Assembly: GCF_001039355.2 (NCBI RefSeq)
Contig: NW_019776014.1
Coordinates: 70,872 to 134,871 of the forward strand
Reading direction: 5' to 3'
Length of the DNA stretch: 64,000 bases
DNA from: Lingula anatina
Lineage: Eukaryota > Brachiopoda > Lingulata > Lingulida > Lingulidae
How positions within the stretch are numbered: position 1 is the stretch's first letter; every line of letters starts with the position of its first letter. Below the pieces are notes generated by a model. It worked only from the letters and a program-made list of their open reading frames with translations. It was not told the DNA's origin and did not search any database. The translations under genes were made by a program, and so were the position numbers. Positions 23,501-32,722 of this stretch are shown one piece after another.

Positions 23501-25643
23501 GTGCTGCTGCTGAACTGTCACAGATTTTTTTTAACGTTTGCTTTCTATGACTCAGTTGAGGATATTCTGGATGCATTTTATTTTCATTTAATTAGTTAAT
23601 AAATTGATTGCTTAAATTTATTTATTTATTTATTTATTGATATAGGTTGATTGTGATTATCAACCAAGTAACTTGTATTTAAAAACTTGAAAATCTGATG
23701 TTTTAACTAATGTTTGAGCTTGTAAGGATCATGACCAACTTTATGTCCTCAGTTTTATATTGACACTTTCAAAACATGTGCTTTATATTTATTTAGCAAA
23801 CTGTCCACCAGGGACAAAGAATGAGGCCAACACATGTGCTGTGTGTTCAGTGGGGACTTATCAGGACCAGAGTGGACAGTATGCCTGCATGTCCTGTCCT
23901 GTATACACCAACACTGTCAACAGCAGCTCAACCTCACTGCAGGACTGCCTCAGTAAGTACTGCTCACTCTCAACCTCACTGCAGGACTGCCTCAGTAAGT
24001 ACTGCTCATTCTCAACCTCACTGCAGGACTGCCTCAGTAAGTAATGCTCACTCTCAACTTCACTGAAGTACCGCGTCTTCACAGAATTTAAGTCTAGTGT
24101 GTGTGTGTGTGCCCTTATGTGAGTGTGTGCATTTGAGTAATTTTCTGTGAACATAAAAAAATCAGATATTATATTTTTGGTATAATGTATGGAAAATAAT
24201 AAAATTAAAATGAGTGTACACACACACACACATACACACACACACACGCACGCTGTCCCTGTATTTAACACTGTTTTACTGTATTATTCCAGGCCTGTGT
24301 AATGACAGCCTACCCACCAAGTACTGTGAGCAGGGCACTTGTCAGCTGAAGACCACTGGCCAGCCTGAGTGTATATGTAACCCCAACTATGAGGGGGAGT
24401 TCTGTCACATCCATTCAGGTAAGAAACTGCGGAGATACCGCGACAGTGCACACCTGTATATTTCACTGGGTATGGTATTTGAATTGTAAACTGGTGTACT
24501 TGATAGTTATTTTCACCAAACTTATACTCTAATGAGAAAAGAGATTAAATGATGATTTTTTGTGCTAAAAATCCATATCTAAACGCATTTTTTCAAAATG
24601 TGTTTTCAATAATGTTTTCAAACAAATTTAACATGTTGATATTATCTACATGGACATAAAACGCTAACAAATATAATAATGATATCAAAATTGCTGACAA
24701 TTTATTACTAAAGTAGCTTGAAATCTGGTTAAAAGTGTCCACTACGTTGTGTTTGCAGATCTGAGGTCAGAGCTGTCCTTTGAAGCAGTTGTTGGCCTAA
24801 GTGTTGGCTTTGCTGCACTACTTACAGTACTGGGGATATTCGGCATCTGTTACTTCTGCTTGTAAGTAAAAGTTTTTTAGTAGCAGGGAGCAATGGTTGG
24901 CTAAAACAGCTCTTTAATAGAATTTCCAAAAATTAAAGATGCTAGATACGTTAATCTATTCATGGCCATATTTATGCAGCTGTTTACTTTTAAAAAAGGG
25001 CTGACATCAAGAAATTGTATCAGTTTTCAGATTAAACTGAGTCACATTTAATTTGAATGTATATTTCATAAGAAAAAGATCAATTGATAATATCCAATAC
25101 AATATTTGTTCTTAATGAAAATCTATTATATATAGGATAATTAAAAATTTCCACTTAGATATATAAGACTGCATTACATATGCATAAATGAAGTTCATTT
25201 CTAATGACATAATAAACAATCAACTCGATTGGTTGTACAAATAGCACTCACTATTCATAGTAAAATGACTTTTCTTCAATGTATCAAAAATTAATTTTAA
25301 AAACTCTTTCTTTCTTTTCTCCAGCAAAGTTAGAAAAACTGGAAAACCTTCAAAGGCCCTATCAACAGCCTCAAGAAATGGTTATTTTTACAATGGCTAT
25401 GGCCCAGAGGATTGGAACTACTACAATGGCTATTACGATGGCTATGGCACGCCAGTAGGAGAAAATGGCTATGATAACAGACTAGGACAAACATCAGAGG
25501 CTATGGCGTCCTACCCATACCACCGCTCAGCTTACCAATACTACGAGGACACTGACGGCCAACCGGTGGATCTTACTGCATTTGAAGAGACATTGCACAG
25601 TGACTTTACTACTCCAAAATCCTACTTTTCTAGATATAACTAG
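676..25643 (+). CDS. Large EGF / GCC2-GCC3 / LamG / sushi single-pass membrane protein (3' part of gene)
   Basis: Forty-five exons were placed by hand from AG/GT borders and continuous phase. They sum to 7,421 coding bases, about 2,472 residues, with a stop at 25641-25643. Nearly all modules sit in symmetrical phase 1-1 exons, as expected for extracellular proteins built by exon shuffling. The domain order resembles SVEP1/SCUBE-like proteins, but a transmembrane segment and cytoplasmic tail are present. By family analogy it would act in adhesion, matrix binding or ligand binding at the cell surface; the ligand is unknown. The N-terminus is outside the window, and an exon may be hidden in the gap at 20136-21065. 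Introns hold no other gene, only repeats listed separately. Exon borders are predictions without transcript support. Confidence is high for a gene of this kind and moderate for each border. Confidence 0.88.
1736..2319 (+). CDS. Exons with EGF modules 1-2
   Basis: Exons 1736-1822 and 2203-2319 encode CQNGGTC...[13 protein letters not shown] (EGF 1) and the first five cysteines of EGF 2 (NPCDSNPC...CDCYSG). The second EGF lacks its sixth cysteine at the exon end. That cysteine is supplied by the exon at 3412 (DFSGQFCES), with the PAN-like exon 2874-3119 lying between them. Confidence 0.8.
2874..3119 (+). CDS. PAN/apple-like domain exon (possible cassette exon)
   Basis: This 246-base phase 1-1 exon encodes about 82 residues, including [20 protein letters not shown] and a later SCIIFY. 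This spacing is typical of PAN/apple domains (AACxxxCxxxxxCxAxxF). It falls between the fifth and sixth cysteines of EGF 2. Skipping it would join CDCYSG to DFSGQFCE in frame and restore a normal EGF, so it may be alternatively spliced. The assignment rests on the cysteine pattern only. Confidence 0.68.
3412..4518 (+). CDS. Exons with EGF modules 2 (end) to 6
   Basis: Exons 3412-3547, 3869-4011 and 4306-4518 encode the end of EGF 2, then CQNGGMC, CQNGGTC and CLNGGGC type EGF modules, and a sixth with CAGKGTC. The first exon ends in phase 2, completed by G at 3869 (lysine codon); the others end in phase 1. EGF 6 ends [10 protein letters not shown] without its sixth cysteine because the WxxW domain exons follow. 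Confidence 0.8.
4808..5289 (+). CDS. WxxW / mucin CysD-like domain (two exons)
   Basis: Exon 4808-4878 encodes [20 protein letters not shown] and exon 5094-5289 encodes [24 protein letters not shown] and [10 protein letters not shown]. The order WTxWLDxxxPxxxGDxE, PxxIECR, GLxC, DYxVRFxC is the signature of the Mucin2_WxxW (CysD) family found in gel-forming mucins and cartilage intermediate layer protein. The intron between them is phase 0 and the outer borders are phase 1. The domain interrupts EGF 6 between its fifth and sixth cysteines, as the PAN-like exon does in EGF 2. Confidence 0.8.
5782..8407 (+). CDS. Exons with EGF modules 7-14, some calcium-binding
   Basis: Exons 5782-6009, 6234-6367, 7067-7260, 7451-7578, 7799-7912 and 8267-8407 encode a run of EGF modules. 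[10 protein letters not shown] and [11 protein letters not shown] are calcium-binding EGF starts (D-I-D-E-C), and CLNGGTC, CFHQGTC and CINGGTC are typical second-third cysteine spacings. Phases run 1-1, 1-0, 0-2, 2-1, 1-1, 1-1, so several modules are split across introns. [18 protein letters not shown] in exon 6234 is a less regular EGF. Confidence 0.85.
8743..9877 (+). CDS. Laminin-G / pentraxin-like domain (three exons)
   Basis: Exons 8743-8905, 9248-9475 and 9630-9877 encode [38 protein letters not shown] and [15 protein letters not shown]. These are the strand motifs of a concanavalin A-like LamG or pentraxin fold, as in the pentraxin part of SVEP1. Phases run 1-2, 2-2, 2-1. The last exon adds a linker ([18 protein letters not shown]) before the HYR-like region. 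Confidence 0.8.
10253..10805 (+). CDS. HYR-like domain (two exons)
   Basis: Exons 10253-10390 and 10710-10805 encode [20 protein letters not shown], then [20 protein letters not shown] and NCGFSYYVK. The pattern CP...V..W..P ... Y.A.D..G....C.F...V matches the hyalin-repeat (HYR) domain, often found beside sushi domains in SVEP1-like proteins. Both exons are phase 1-1. Confidence 0.7.
11061..11270 (+). CDS. Sushi/CCP domain exon
   Basis: This phase 1-1 exon encodes about 70 residues: [41 protein letters not shown] and ending PACG. The order C..P..P.NG...C, C..C..G, Y.CG..G.W, C is the complement control protein (sushi) pattern. Confidence 0.8.
11378..11464. repeat. AATTT/TTTA microsatellite
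   Basis: A pentanucleotide run of TTTAA units passes into a TTTA run, inside the intron after the sushi exon. Confidence 0.9.
11619..13144 (+). CDS. Uncharacterised region with basic KRRKR site (three exons)
   Basis: Exons 11619-11889, 12174-12270 and 13051-13144 encode a region I cannot name. The first carries [29 protein letters not shown] and then [15 protein letters not shown], a strong match to the furin-type rule R-x-K/R-R. The second encodes [18 protein letters not shown] and a helical-looking ALLQDGLF. The third ends [16 protein letters not shown], resembling the start of a GCC2/GCC3 array. Similar basic sites before such arrays occur in SVEP1-like proteins as far as I recall, but I could not compare sequences. 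Confidence 0.6.
13404..19978 (+). CDS. Exons with GCC2/GCC3 modules 3-14 (12 consecutive one-exon modules)
   Basis: Twelve phase 1-1 exons encode one module each: 13404-13565, 13863-14018, 14295-14462, 14726-14881, 15332-15532, 15931-16101, 16537-16707, 16950-17108, 17607-17771, 18090-18260, 18685-18855, 19811-19978. Each has the C..G...C..C..G.Y....C..C....T....C frame with many NxS/T sequons. From the fourth exon on, two module types alternate: YQ types (some with KWQTSC-like cores at 14726, 15931, 16950) and YK types (YYKNN/SYKNN at 15332, 16537, 17607, 18685). This suggests growth by duplication of two-exon units. The exon at 15332 is the longest, with an extra [12 protein letters not shown] insert. 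Confidence 0.85.
17465..17527. repeat. ATT microsatellite
   Basis: About 21 tandem ATT units lie in the intron between exons 16950-17108 and 17607-17771. Confidence 0.95.
18943..19195. mobile_element. Foldback/MITE-like element in intron
   Basis: Long inverted arms of about 80 bases with mismatches. The left arm begins GCCTTATAAATGGATTTGG and the right arm ends in the inverse, CCATTTATAAGGC. Both arms contain the palindrome-related AGATCTTTTAGCA / TGCTAAAAGATCT. TTG occurs on both outer sides and may be a 3-bp target duplication. No coding capacity. Confidence 0.75.
19979..20135. repeat. 61-base tandem repeat containing a splice donor
   Basis: About 2.5 copies of a 61-base unit, starting at 19979, 20040 and 20101, differing by one or two bases and cut by the N gap. 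Every unit carries GAGGGTAAGTAG, the exon end and 5' splice site of the exon 19811-19978. Because 61 is not a multiple of three and TAG follows directly, only the first donor keeps the reading frame. Confidence 0.9.
20136..21065. other. Assembly gap (930 N)
   Basis: A run of N interrupts the intron between 19978 and 21737. On its left it cuts through a 61-base tandem repeat, so the gap probably arose from failed repeat assembly. The alternating module types on either side suggest that a YK-type GCC2/GCC3 exon may be missing here. Confidence 0.95.
21066..21446. repeat. Direct repeat spaced about 338 bases after the gap
   Basis: AACAGTTTTTTGTGAAAATT with the following TTAATTTTTCAC occurs at 21066 and again at about 21404. 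It suggests remnants of a larger tandem repeat partly hidden in the gap. Confidence 0.6.
21737..23952 (+). CDS. Exons with GCC2/GCC3 modules 15-19
   Basis: Exons 21737-21919, 22301-22474, 22606-22767, 22998-23156 and 23797-23952 are phase 1-1, one module each. Module 22301 is YK-type (GYYKENSK) and 22606 is YQ-type with DKWQTSC, continuing the alternation. The last exon ends at the first of three tandem GTAAGT donors. The 42-base repeat keeps the reading frame, so a longer form adding 14 or 28 residues is possible. Confidence 0.82.
23933..24060. repeat. 42-base tandem repeat with three in-phase splice donors
   Basis: Units of 42 bases place CTCAGTAAGT donors at 23953, 23995 and 24037. Each unit also has CTGCAG before GACTGCCTCA, an acceptor-like site. 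The frame stays open through all three copies and stops with TAA just after the third donor. Use of donor 2 or 3 would add 14 or 28 residues including an extra cysteine pair. Confidence 0.85.
24216..24250. repeat. CA microsatellite
   Basis: A near-continuous CA run lies just before the acceptor of exon 24293. A TG run at about 24100-24112 lies upstream in the same intron, and the two could pair in RNA. Confidence 0.85.
24293..24418 (+). CDS. Membrane-proximal EGF module exon
   Basis: A phase 1-1 exon encoding [17 protein letters not shown] and [19 protein letters not shown]. It has six cysteines in EGF spacing and sits between the GCC2/GCC3 array and the transmembrane exon. Confidence 0.8.
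24759..25643 (+). CDS. Transmembrane segment and tyrosine-rich cytoplasmic tail (last two exons)
   Basis: Exon 24759-24861 encodes a single hydrophobic stretch ([20 protein letters not shown] then CYFC). Exon 25325-25643 starts FKVRKTGK, a positive stop-transfer sequence that puts the tail inside the cell. The tail has about 106 residues and repeats an NGY motif: [23 protein letters not shown], then [14 protein letters not shown]. The acidic end is [14 protein letters not shown]. Many tyrosines in short Y-x-x-x contexts could be phosphorylation or adaptor-binding sites; this is inference. The stop is TAG at 25641-25643. Confidence 0.85.
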
Positions 25644-27195
25644 TCACATTCTCTTGGCTAAGATGACCATGGCAAATGAGATTTGTTCTATATGTATTTC
25701 TATTTTTTTTTGTTTTGTTTTTTTATTAATCCAAACAAAGTTTATTTTTATCTGGAGGGTGATATTATAGAACAGGAGTAAATTTTGGCTGAATGCTGCC
25801 TCATTATCACCTTATCTAAACTAACAAGAAGAGAGAAATCCATAGCTGTTATCAGACTCATAATGATGACTTATTATTGAGTTATAGACATGATGGATTA
25901 TATATAACATATCCCTGATGGGAGGTTATATGGTTTTTCACTGGTGAATTTCATATCCAGCATAAACTTGTATTCCATATATATATAAGACGGCATGGGA
26001 AATAACCTGAAATACAATGCTGCAATCAGATTTACGGAACAGATTTGTATCAGCAAAAGTTACTTATATATTTTTATGACAGTTTGTGTTGCACTGTTTG
26101 CAGTTTTAAACAATATCATGTTTTATTACTTTTTGTCACATTAATTACATAGCATTTTTCCAAGGTTTCCAGAGAAAAATTTGTATTTTTGTATGCAGTA
26201 TGTAAAGTTCCATTTTACTGATATGTGATTTCAACAAACAAAACTGCAATGTGTAATATAGCTATCCATGAACATTGATATCCAGATGCTATGCAGGATT
26301 AGCTAACTGTAATACATATAGTCAATCTGTAAGAAGTGAATTTCTAAGTTATTCAAGGTATCTCTATTAAGACATTTTATGTCTCTCTTTATACAGTGTC
26401 ACATCAAGTAAATACCTTTTTTATGAACAAATCAAAATTTACAACAATTTACTGCAAATGATTGTTTCAATATTTTTTTATGTCCTAATACATGCACATT
26501 AGAAATAGAAGTATTTTAGTAAGAAAAGATAGAAAACACTTCTGGGGTAGACTTCACATGTTAAAGTATTTTTATCAACAAATGTATAATGCATGTAAGT
26601 AATTCTGGTAGTTAACTTTTGTATGGGTTTTTAACAGTATTATTTACTTACAATGGACATTCCTAAATAACATTCCAAATAAGATACTAATATATTTTAG
26701 TTGTTACACGTATGACTCATTATACATATGAGAAAAGGATTCAAATGAAATTAATTTTACATTTAAAGGACATTGTTTCAGGAATTGAGATTTGAATTCT
26801 GAAACCTCGAGTGAGAATGTTTTAAAAGCTTTAAAAATAAAAATACCATGTCACAGAACTCTATTTGATACTGCATTGCCTCATTTTGATTCTAAAATTA
26901 TGAAAATTATTTTATAAGAAATTTAATTACCAAGAAAGGTCTGGCCATGAAATATATAACACCAGACTGCAAAACTGGTGAATATATTCAGTATAGTTAT
27001 TGGCTAAAAATTTATTAATGCTATTAAAAATATTCATTATTACTTGCCATGACATTTAAATAGAAATGAGGTGGGGAGGGGATAATTGTTACTCTGGCCC
27101 AGCTATAGTGCTTATATAATGTAACCCCAGACAACATATAACATGCATGTGCACCCATCATACCTCTTAGAGACCATTCAGAATAGGGAACTGAC

Positions 27196-27391
27196 TAGTC
27201 CGAGGGTCAAATATGGCCGACTCATATGAGAAAACCACCATGATAGTTTTTTTATGATTCTTTAAAACAGGTTAACTTCTTGTCTCCAATGATCCACTTG
27301 AAAGCTTGTCGTGCAATCTCCGCGGGTAATCAAACAGGGAATTACGTAACAAGCTTTCAGGTGGGTCGGTCATATTTGAATAGTGGCTAGA
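27196..27391. mobile_element. Decayed MITE of the F1 family
   Basis: The arms CTAGTCCGAGGGTCAAATAT and the inverted GTCGGTCATATTTGAATAGT flank AAGCTTGTCGTGCAATCTCC and TTACGTAACAAGCTTTCAGG, which are also inverted. Internal motifs match the F1 elements at 35909 and 38155 (GACTAGTCCG, TTGCGTAAT, GTAGGTCGCAATATTTGA). The outer termini are lost. Confidence 0.55.
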
Positions 27392-27894
27392 TTGTCCACA
27401 AATCAAGTTGGTTTTGAACAGAGCCTAGGTCGATCATTGACAGGAGAATATAATATGGATTATGTAAACCTTGTACTAGACACTGTTCCAAACAATACTA
27501 AAACTAGTGCAACTGTATTACATAATGTAGCTGCAGGAGAAATATACGAACACAAGGCTAATACATGTACGTGTAGTTAGGATATGCGTCATACCTTTTG
27601 TCAGCACTTATGCCTCGGGTTAAACAAGCATTCCTTATATGAGAAATAAAACAACGCTCCCGCCCCCATACTAATGGAAAGCAAAAAATCCCGTTTGTGA
27701 AATTTTGAAAAAAAAAATTTTTAAAAACCTTTAAAAGGTTAGTAAGCAGGGCAAAACTCGATTAAGAAATGGAAAGATGTTCAAAATCAATGCTAATGTG
27801 GAGATGGCACTGACTTTTGTTTAGATGTTGCGCGAGGTGAAATTATAAAACATTTATTTTATATTCTTTCATACTCTTTATTTCCTGCTTTTCA

Positions 27895-27895
<1 letters not shown>

Positions 27896-27949
<54 letters not shown>
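27896..27949. repeat. TC microsatellite
   Basis: About 26 TC dinucleotides in tandem, upstream of the first duplicated block. Confidence 0.95.
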
Positions 27950-27950
<1 letters not shown>

Positions 27951-28553
27951 CATTATACCGTGCTACGTAGCCCTTGTTTACTTACATGCCTCCATTTAAG
28001 TATCGGACATTATGAGGACATAATAACATTTTAATTGTCTACCCAGGTAAATGTATACTGTTCAAGGTATATTCAGGCCAATCTCTAATAACGCGGAAAA
28101 AAGATTTTCTTTTATCACGTTTCACTCAGAATATTGGGCTCAAATAACAAATCGCGCTCGAAAAAATAAAGCCAATCACGCGGAAAGTAAAAGGTACTCC
28201 TTATCCTCACCTGCTGCCCTGACATTGAAAGGGCTCCGGACTAAAGATCTCTTTTCAATCGAAAAATCTACTTTTTCCTTCGTAGCCTCAAGCTCAAGCG
28301 AAATGGCATGGCAAAATTTCTCACCTGGATTAATCCGAATTTGAGATTTTCATATGTCTAAAACCAATAGGTTTGCGATAAAGTAGGAAAAAAATTATCA
28401 ATAATATTCATTTCTTAATAGTTGTCCGCGCCCCCCCCCCAAAAAAAATTAAAATTAAAAGTTTGAAAATACCATATAATATATCACAGCTTATATAGAG
28501 GACAGATATACATTTTTCAAAAAGCTGGATATCCAAAAAAATAATATAAATGA

Positions 28554-29402
28554 AATTTCTATAGAAAATTCAATGGCAGAAATTGGAGGCAATTAGCAAA
28601 ATTTCTTGGTAAGATTTTTTATCTAAGACAGAAAAAAACTTATGTGCAACAGCCTGCCAACAGGTGTGTTACTTATAAGCCCGCCCGAAGAGCTGGGTGT
28701 TCATTTCACATGACAAGTTATGATGAAAATATCAGCCTCATACCACGTTATAAAACCCAGTCATACATGTCTGTCGTAACAAAGCCAATATGGGTCTTTA
28801 GGTACAATGTGCACCAATACATTTTTCAAGTATTGGGAGGCGTGTAAAACAGCCTTATATTCAACTGACCAGTAGAGCGATATGGATCAGAGCGTCCATT
28901 GTGACGTAGACGGTCCACCTTCAATAATTGTCATATGGTTCAATTTGTTTCGGCCATGGTGATACTTAGCTGNAATTTCTACAGAAAATTCAATGGCAAA
29001 AATTGGAGGCAATTAGAAAAAAATTTTGTAAAGATTTTATATCTAAGACAGAAAAAAACTTATGTGCAACAGCCTGCCAACAGGTGTGTTACTTATAAGC
29101 CCGCCCGAAGAGCTGGGTGTTCATTTCACATGACATTTTATGATGATAGACTATGAAGATATCAGCCTCATGACACGTTATAAAACCCAGTCATACATGT
29201 CTGTCGTAACAAAGCCAATATGGGTCTTTAAGTACAATGTGCACCAATACATTTTTCAAGTATTGGGAGGCGTGTAAAACGGCCTTATATGCAACTGACC
29301 AGTAGAGCGATATGGATCAGAGCGTCCATTGTGACGTAGACGGTCCACCTTCAATAATTGTCATATGGTTCAATTTGTTTCGGCCATGGTGATACTTAGC
29401 TG
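28554..29402. repeat. Direct repeat of about 420 bases joined by a single N
   Basis: 28554-28972 and 28974-29402 are nearly identical, and the N at 28973 marks the join. The same unit occurs once in block B (about 43959-44375), which suggests that the doubled copy here is an assembly join and not a real tandem repeat. Confidence 0.8.
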
Positions 29403-32400
29403 TGGGTCCCATTGGGGGGGGGGGGTAGTGATCACAGTTCACATGAATTTAAATCACCAATTCACAAATCACAGTAAATTATGCTTTATTCATATGTCAC
29501 TGAAAATGCGTGTCGAAAATCCCTAATATCACGAGTAACTAGATGTGATGGCTTCGTTTCATGAGTGGCGGAGAATAAAAAACCGCATCCACTAGTCACG
29601 GGAATGGGGTGCTTCACAGATCACTCTTAATAAAAACAACGTTCCACACATCTTGTGAAATAAAAAAGTGACTTTCACTGGAAACGAAATACCCAAAGGC
29701 ACCCTCTAATTTTACACTTTTGCGCGATACTACAAGTATTCACACGAATAAAAGTCATATGCCAGTACAATAAATTATTGTCTCTACATGGTCAGCTATA
29801 CTGGCATATGACCAGTGCCAGTACAGCTGACCATGTAGAGACAATAATTTATTGTCACAATAAATTATTGTCTCTACATGGTCAGCTATACTGGCATATG
29901 ACTTTTTATTAATTGCTTAAAGTTTAAACCGTCAGTGGATGTAGAGAAGTTCACGAGGAGCAAAATAATGTGTCGGATGTTTGGTAAGTCCTTGATTATT
30001 TTCGAATATTATGAGCTTGTGTACAAAGTAAAACCTTAAACAAAATAAGGGAAAAAAGTTTTTTTGTGCTTTAGTTGACGAAAGATGGGTGGGTGTTGTC
30101 TGACGTTTAGTTGCCACCGCAGAAATGACTTGTCCTGTCTTTTATTTTATTTTATTTTATTTATTCATTTATTATTTATTATAATTGAACATTGGCTACA
30201 GGGCAGGGCTCACCTTGTTTACAGCGGTAAAATGTTGTGCAGTTAACGTGTCACCAAATGTGTCATTTTCTTCTGATCATCAAGTGACTACCTGTCCCTT
30301 TTGGGGGGTCCCAAACCAATAACCCTAAGATACCCCCCTCACCCAGAAAGTTTCCCGTAGCAAAACTGATTTTCAAGCCTGAAGACAAGTAATAGAATCA
30401 TTACACATATGGAAAAAGAAAAAGCAAGATCAGTAGAAACAGAAAAGTGATTAACTTTTTTTGCATTAATATCTAGATAAGTGTTTTACATAAAAGAAAT
30501 GAGAAAAACTTTTTTGACAAATTTTAATAAGGCATTTTAATGTGTCTATCCCCCTTAATAAGTCTGTTGTAGAGTTAGCGAGATGTATGTGATGTACACG
30601 AGTTAAAAGATAAATTGAAGTCACATTTTTTTCTTTGGAGGGGGAGGGAGTGTCAAACATATAGAGGGGCGACAAAAATGTTGCACCATTTTGCTTGAAG
30701 TTGAACAATAGGTGGTGTTGCGGGTGTCAGTCAATTTTATTCAATTGTCAACGATATATAACATCAACTGGTAACAAACGGTACTGTTTATTGTCTAACA
30801 TCAACTTATGTCAACTTACATCAACTTTCATCAACTTTCAACTGGAAACAACTGGTAACAACTTTCATCTGAATCAACGTGAAACTCGTTGCGAGAATCT
30901 GACTTGTCTAACAAACACGTGCCGGCAAAAACTAAATACTATCAACACCGATTATACAATTATGTTCAAGACACTACTAAAAAATAGCTACTTGTCAGTT
31001 ACAGGTGGGTTTCTTTTCAATTAGTATTTTATTGAAAAGTAATAAAGTCAAGTTAGTATCTTAACTACAGGTTTACAAATCAGTGTTTTATCCTTACAAA
31101 ACGCATGCTATTTTGTCGGTGCTAAAGGTAAACTCCATGGGTTTGAAAATCCACAGCTTCTTATGAATTCTTACATGAACCTTAAAATAATCTAGCCCCT
31201 TAAATATTTTTTCTGGAGCGTACTTGATATTGATGTTTCCATTGGTGCTTTCAGAAATGACTGGCCAGTCAAATGTTCAAATCCACCAAGTCTTGACAGC
31301 ATAAAAGAGGCATGTTGTCACCGGTGCCAGTCTGCTTTGGTCGGCCGTGGTACTATTTGGCATCCTTCTGCATGCCTCGTACACAGTCTGCCCAGACACA
31401 CAATATCTGGTGGCTTTTTGAGGCACTTCTATACCTTCTTCTCTCGGGGATACATATCTTTTCTTTCTTCATTAGTAGTCCATAAGGTCTGGTCGGAAAA
31501 TTCGCTTAGAAATGAGCATGCTATTCTGTTTTAGCGAGTGAAAAATATTTGGAGATATAAATTTCGAATGTCCCAAATTAACCACCTTTATGTTCTAATT
31601 CGTTACACTCAAACGAACATAAAATATTTATAGTATAAACACAGACACAGTGTTAGGGGTGGAAGCGCTCGTTTCGTTTCGTGTGCTTTATTTCCAGTTG
31701 AAAGTATTGCCATAAATACAGTCATTGGTGAACATTGAAAACCGTAATTATATTCTTGCTATTATTATTTTTTTTAAACAAACTTTGAACGCAATGATTA
31801 AAATAAATATATGTAAAACGAAAATCCTTTTAAAAGGGTAATAAAATAATAATGATAATGATCAGTTTTTGAGTTTTTTTAAAGAAAACTCCATCTTGCT
31901 TTGTCTTCTGCCGTACCGGGATCCGAACGTTCTGATATGAAATAAATAAAACACTGAAAAACTTGAACTAAGCCTCTATTCTTTCTAATCTTAACTTATC
32001 ATATCTAGTATTTATTTATGAAATATATTTATTTTAACAAACAAACTTAACTTTTTTTAAATTGATAAAGTAAAAATCCTTCAAGTTGGGTGGGTTGGAG
32101 GGAATTATAAATATTCTCTGCTTGCATCACGGAATGCGAAAGAGCCTTCGAATGACCTAACTCTCAAATCTACTTTTCCTCATCACCTTCTATTTGATAT
32201 TACTACTCAAGTGACCAGTCACATGATATTAACACTACTCAGACCATACTGGACCGTTCACACAAAAACTTATCACGTGTCTGCGTACCCACAACAAATA
32301 TATTTAGGTTCGCTTATTTTATATTCTATGCCAAATATGCCATGATTTGAACATGAAGACTGGAACTTTTTTCCTGTCAATGTGGTGAGTCGACCAGCCA

Positions 32401-32722
32401 ATACGAACAGTCAAATTGACACCTACCGTCTTGTGACTTTGACCTTTACTATCAGAGGGTAGAAAGTTGACAGTCAGAAGGGCATTAAACATTCCATGGC
32501 ACCCTTGATAGTGCACATGGATGAAAATTCATCACTGGTTACTTGAGCAATGAATTGCGAACCATCACTGACAAACGGGTCCTCCATGTCACATAGTGCA
32601 CCATTCACACAAATATTTTTGTCACGCCTCTGAAAATTTGGCTGTAACATCGGGTAATGCAGTACTGTAGTTCTTTTGATAAAGGCTGGTATATTCGACA
32701 ACATAAACATTATATTTTAGGT
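29403..32722. other. Intergenic region upstream of GH32-A
   Basis: No gene was recognised. It contains a nested palindrome at 29755-29900, homopolymer G near 29415, and a segment at 30711-31005 that is missing in block B and ends in TTACAG|GTGGGT. A short region around 30750-30870 repeats ATCAACTT/ATCAACTTTC words. The promoter or a 5' untranslated exon of GH32-A should lie here but could not be placed. Confidence 0.5.
29755..29900. mobile_element. Nested palindromic element, ACTGGCATATGAC termini
   Basis: The unit AATAAATTATTGTCTCTACA followed by TGGTCAGCTATACTGGCATATGAC occurs in plus, inverted and plus orientation in succession. Block B (about 44747-44780) has only one diverged copy (CATATGCCAGTATAGCTGGA). 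The termini suggest a MITE that inserted into, or recombined with, another copy of itself. Confidence 0.7.

Larger units (their letters stand above)
25644..28148. other. 3' untranslated and intergenic region
   Basis: No exon was recognised. The first part is the 3' untranslated region of the large gene; a candidate poly(A) signal AATAAA lies at 26836-26841, though weaker alternatives exist. Further on there is a decayed inverted-repeat element at about 27196-27391 and a TC microsatellite at about 27896-27949. Confidence 0.5.

Noticed and set aside
28051-28344. 97-codon plus-strand open frame
   Set aside because: It overlaps the start of the duplicated block, is not kept open in the second copy and matches no domain.
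28644-29156. Repeated open frame with KPARRAGCSFHMTSYDE
   Set aside because: Present three times only because the repeat unit is copied; no domain and no splice context. Probably non-coding repeat.
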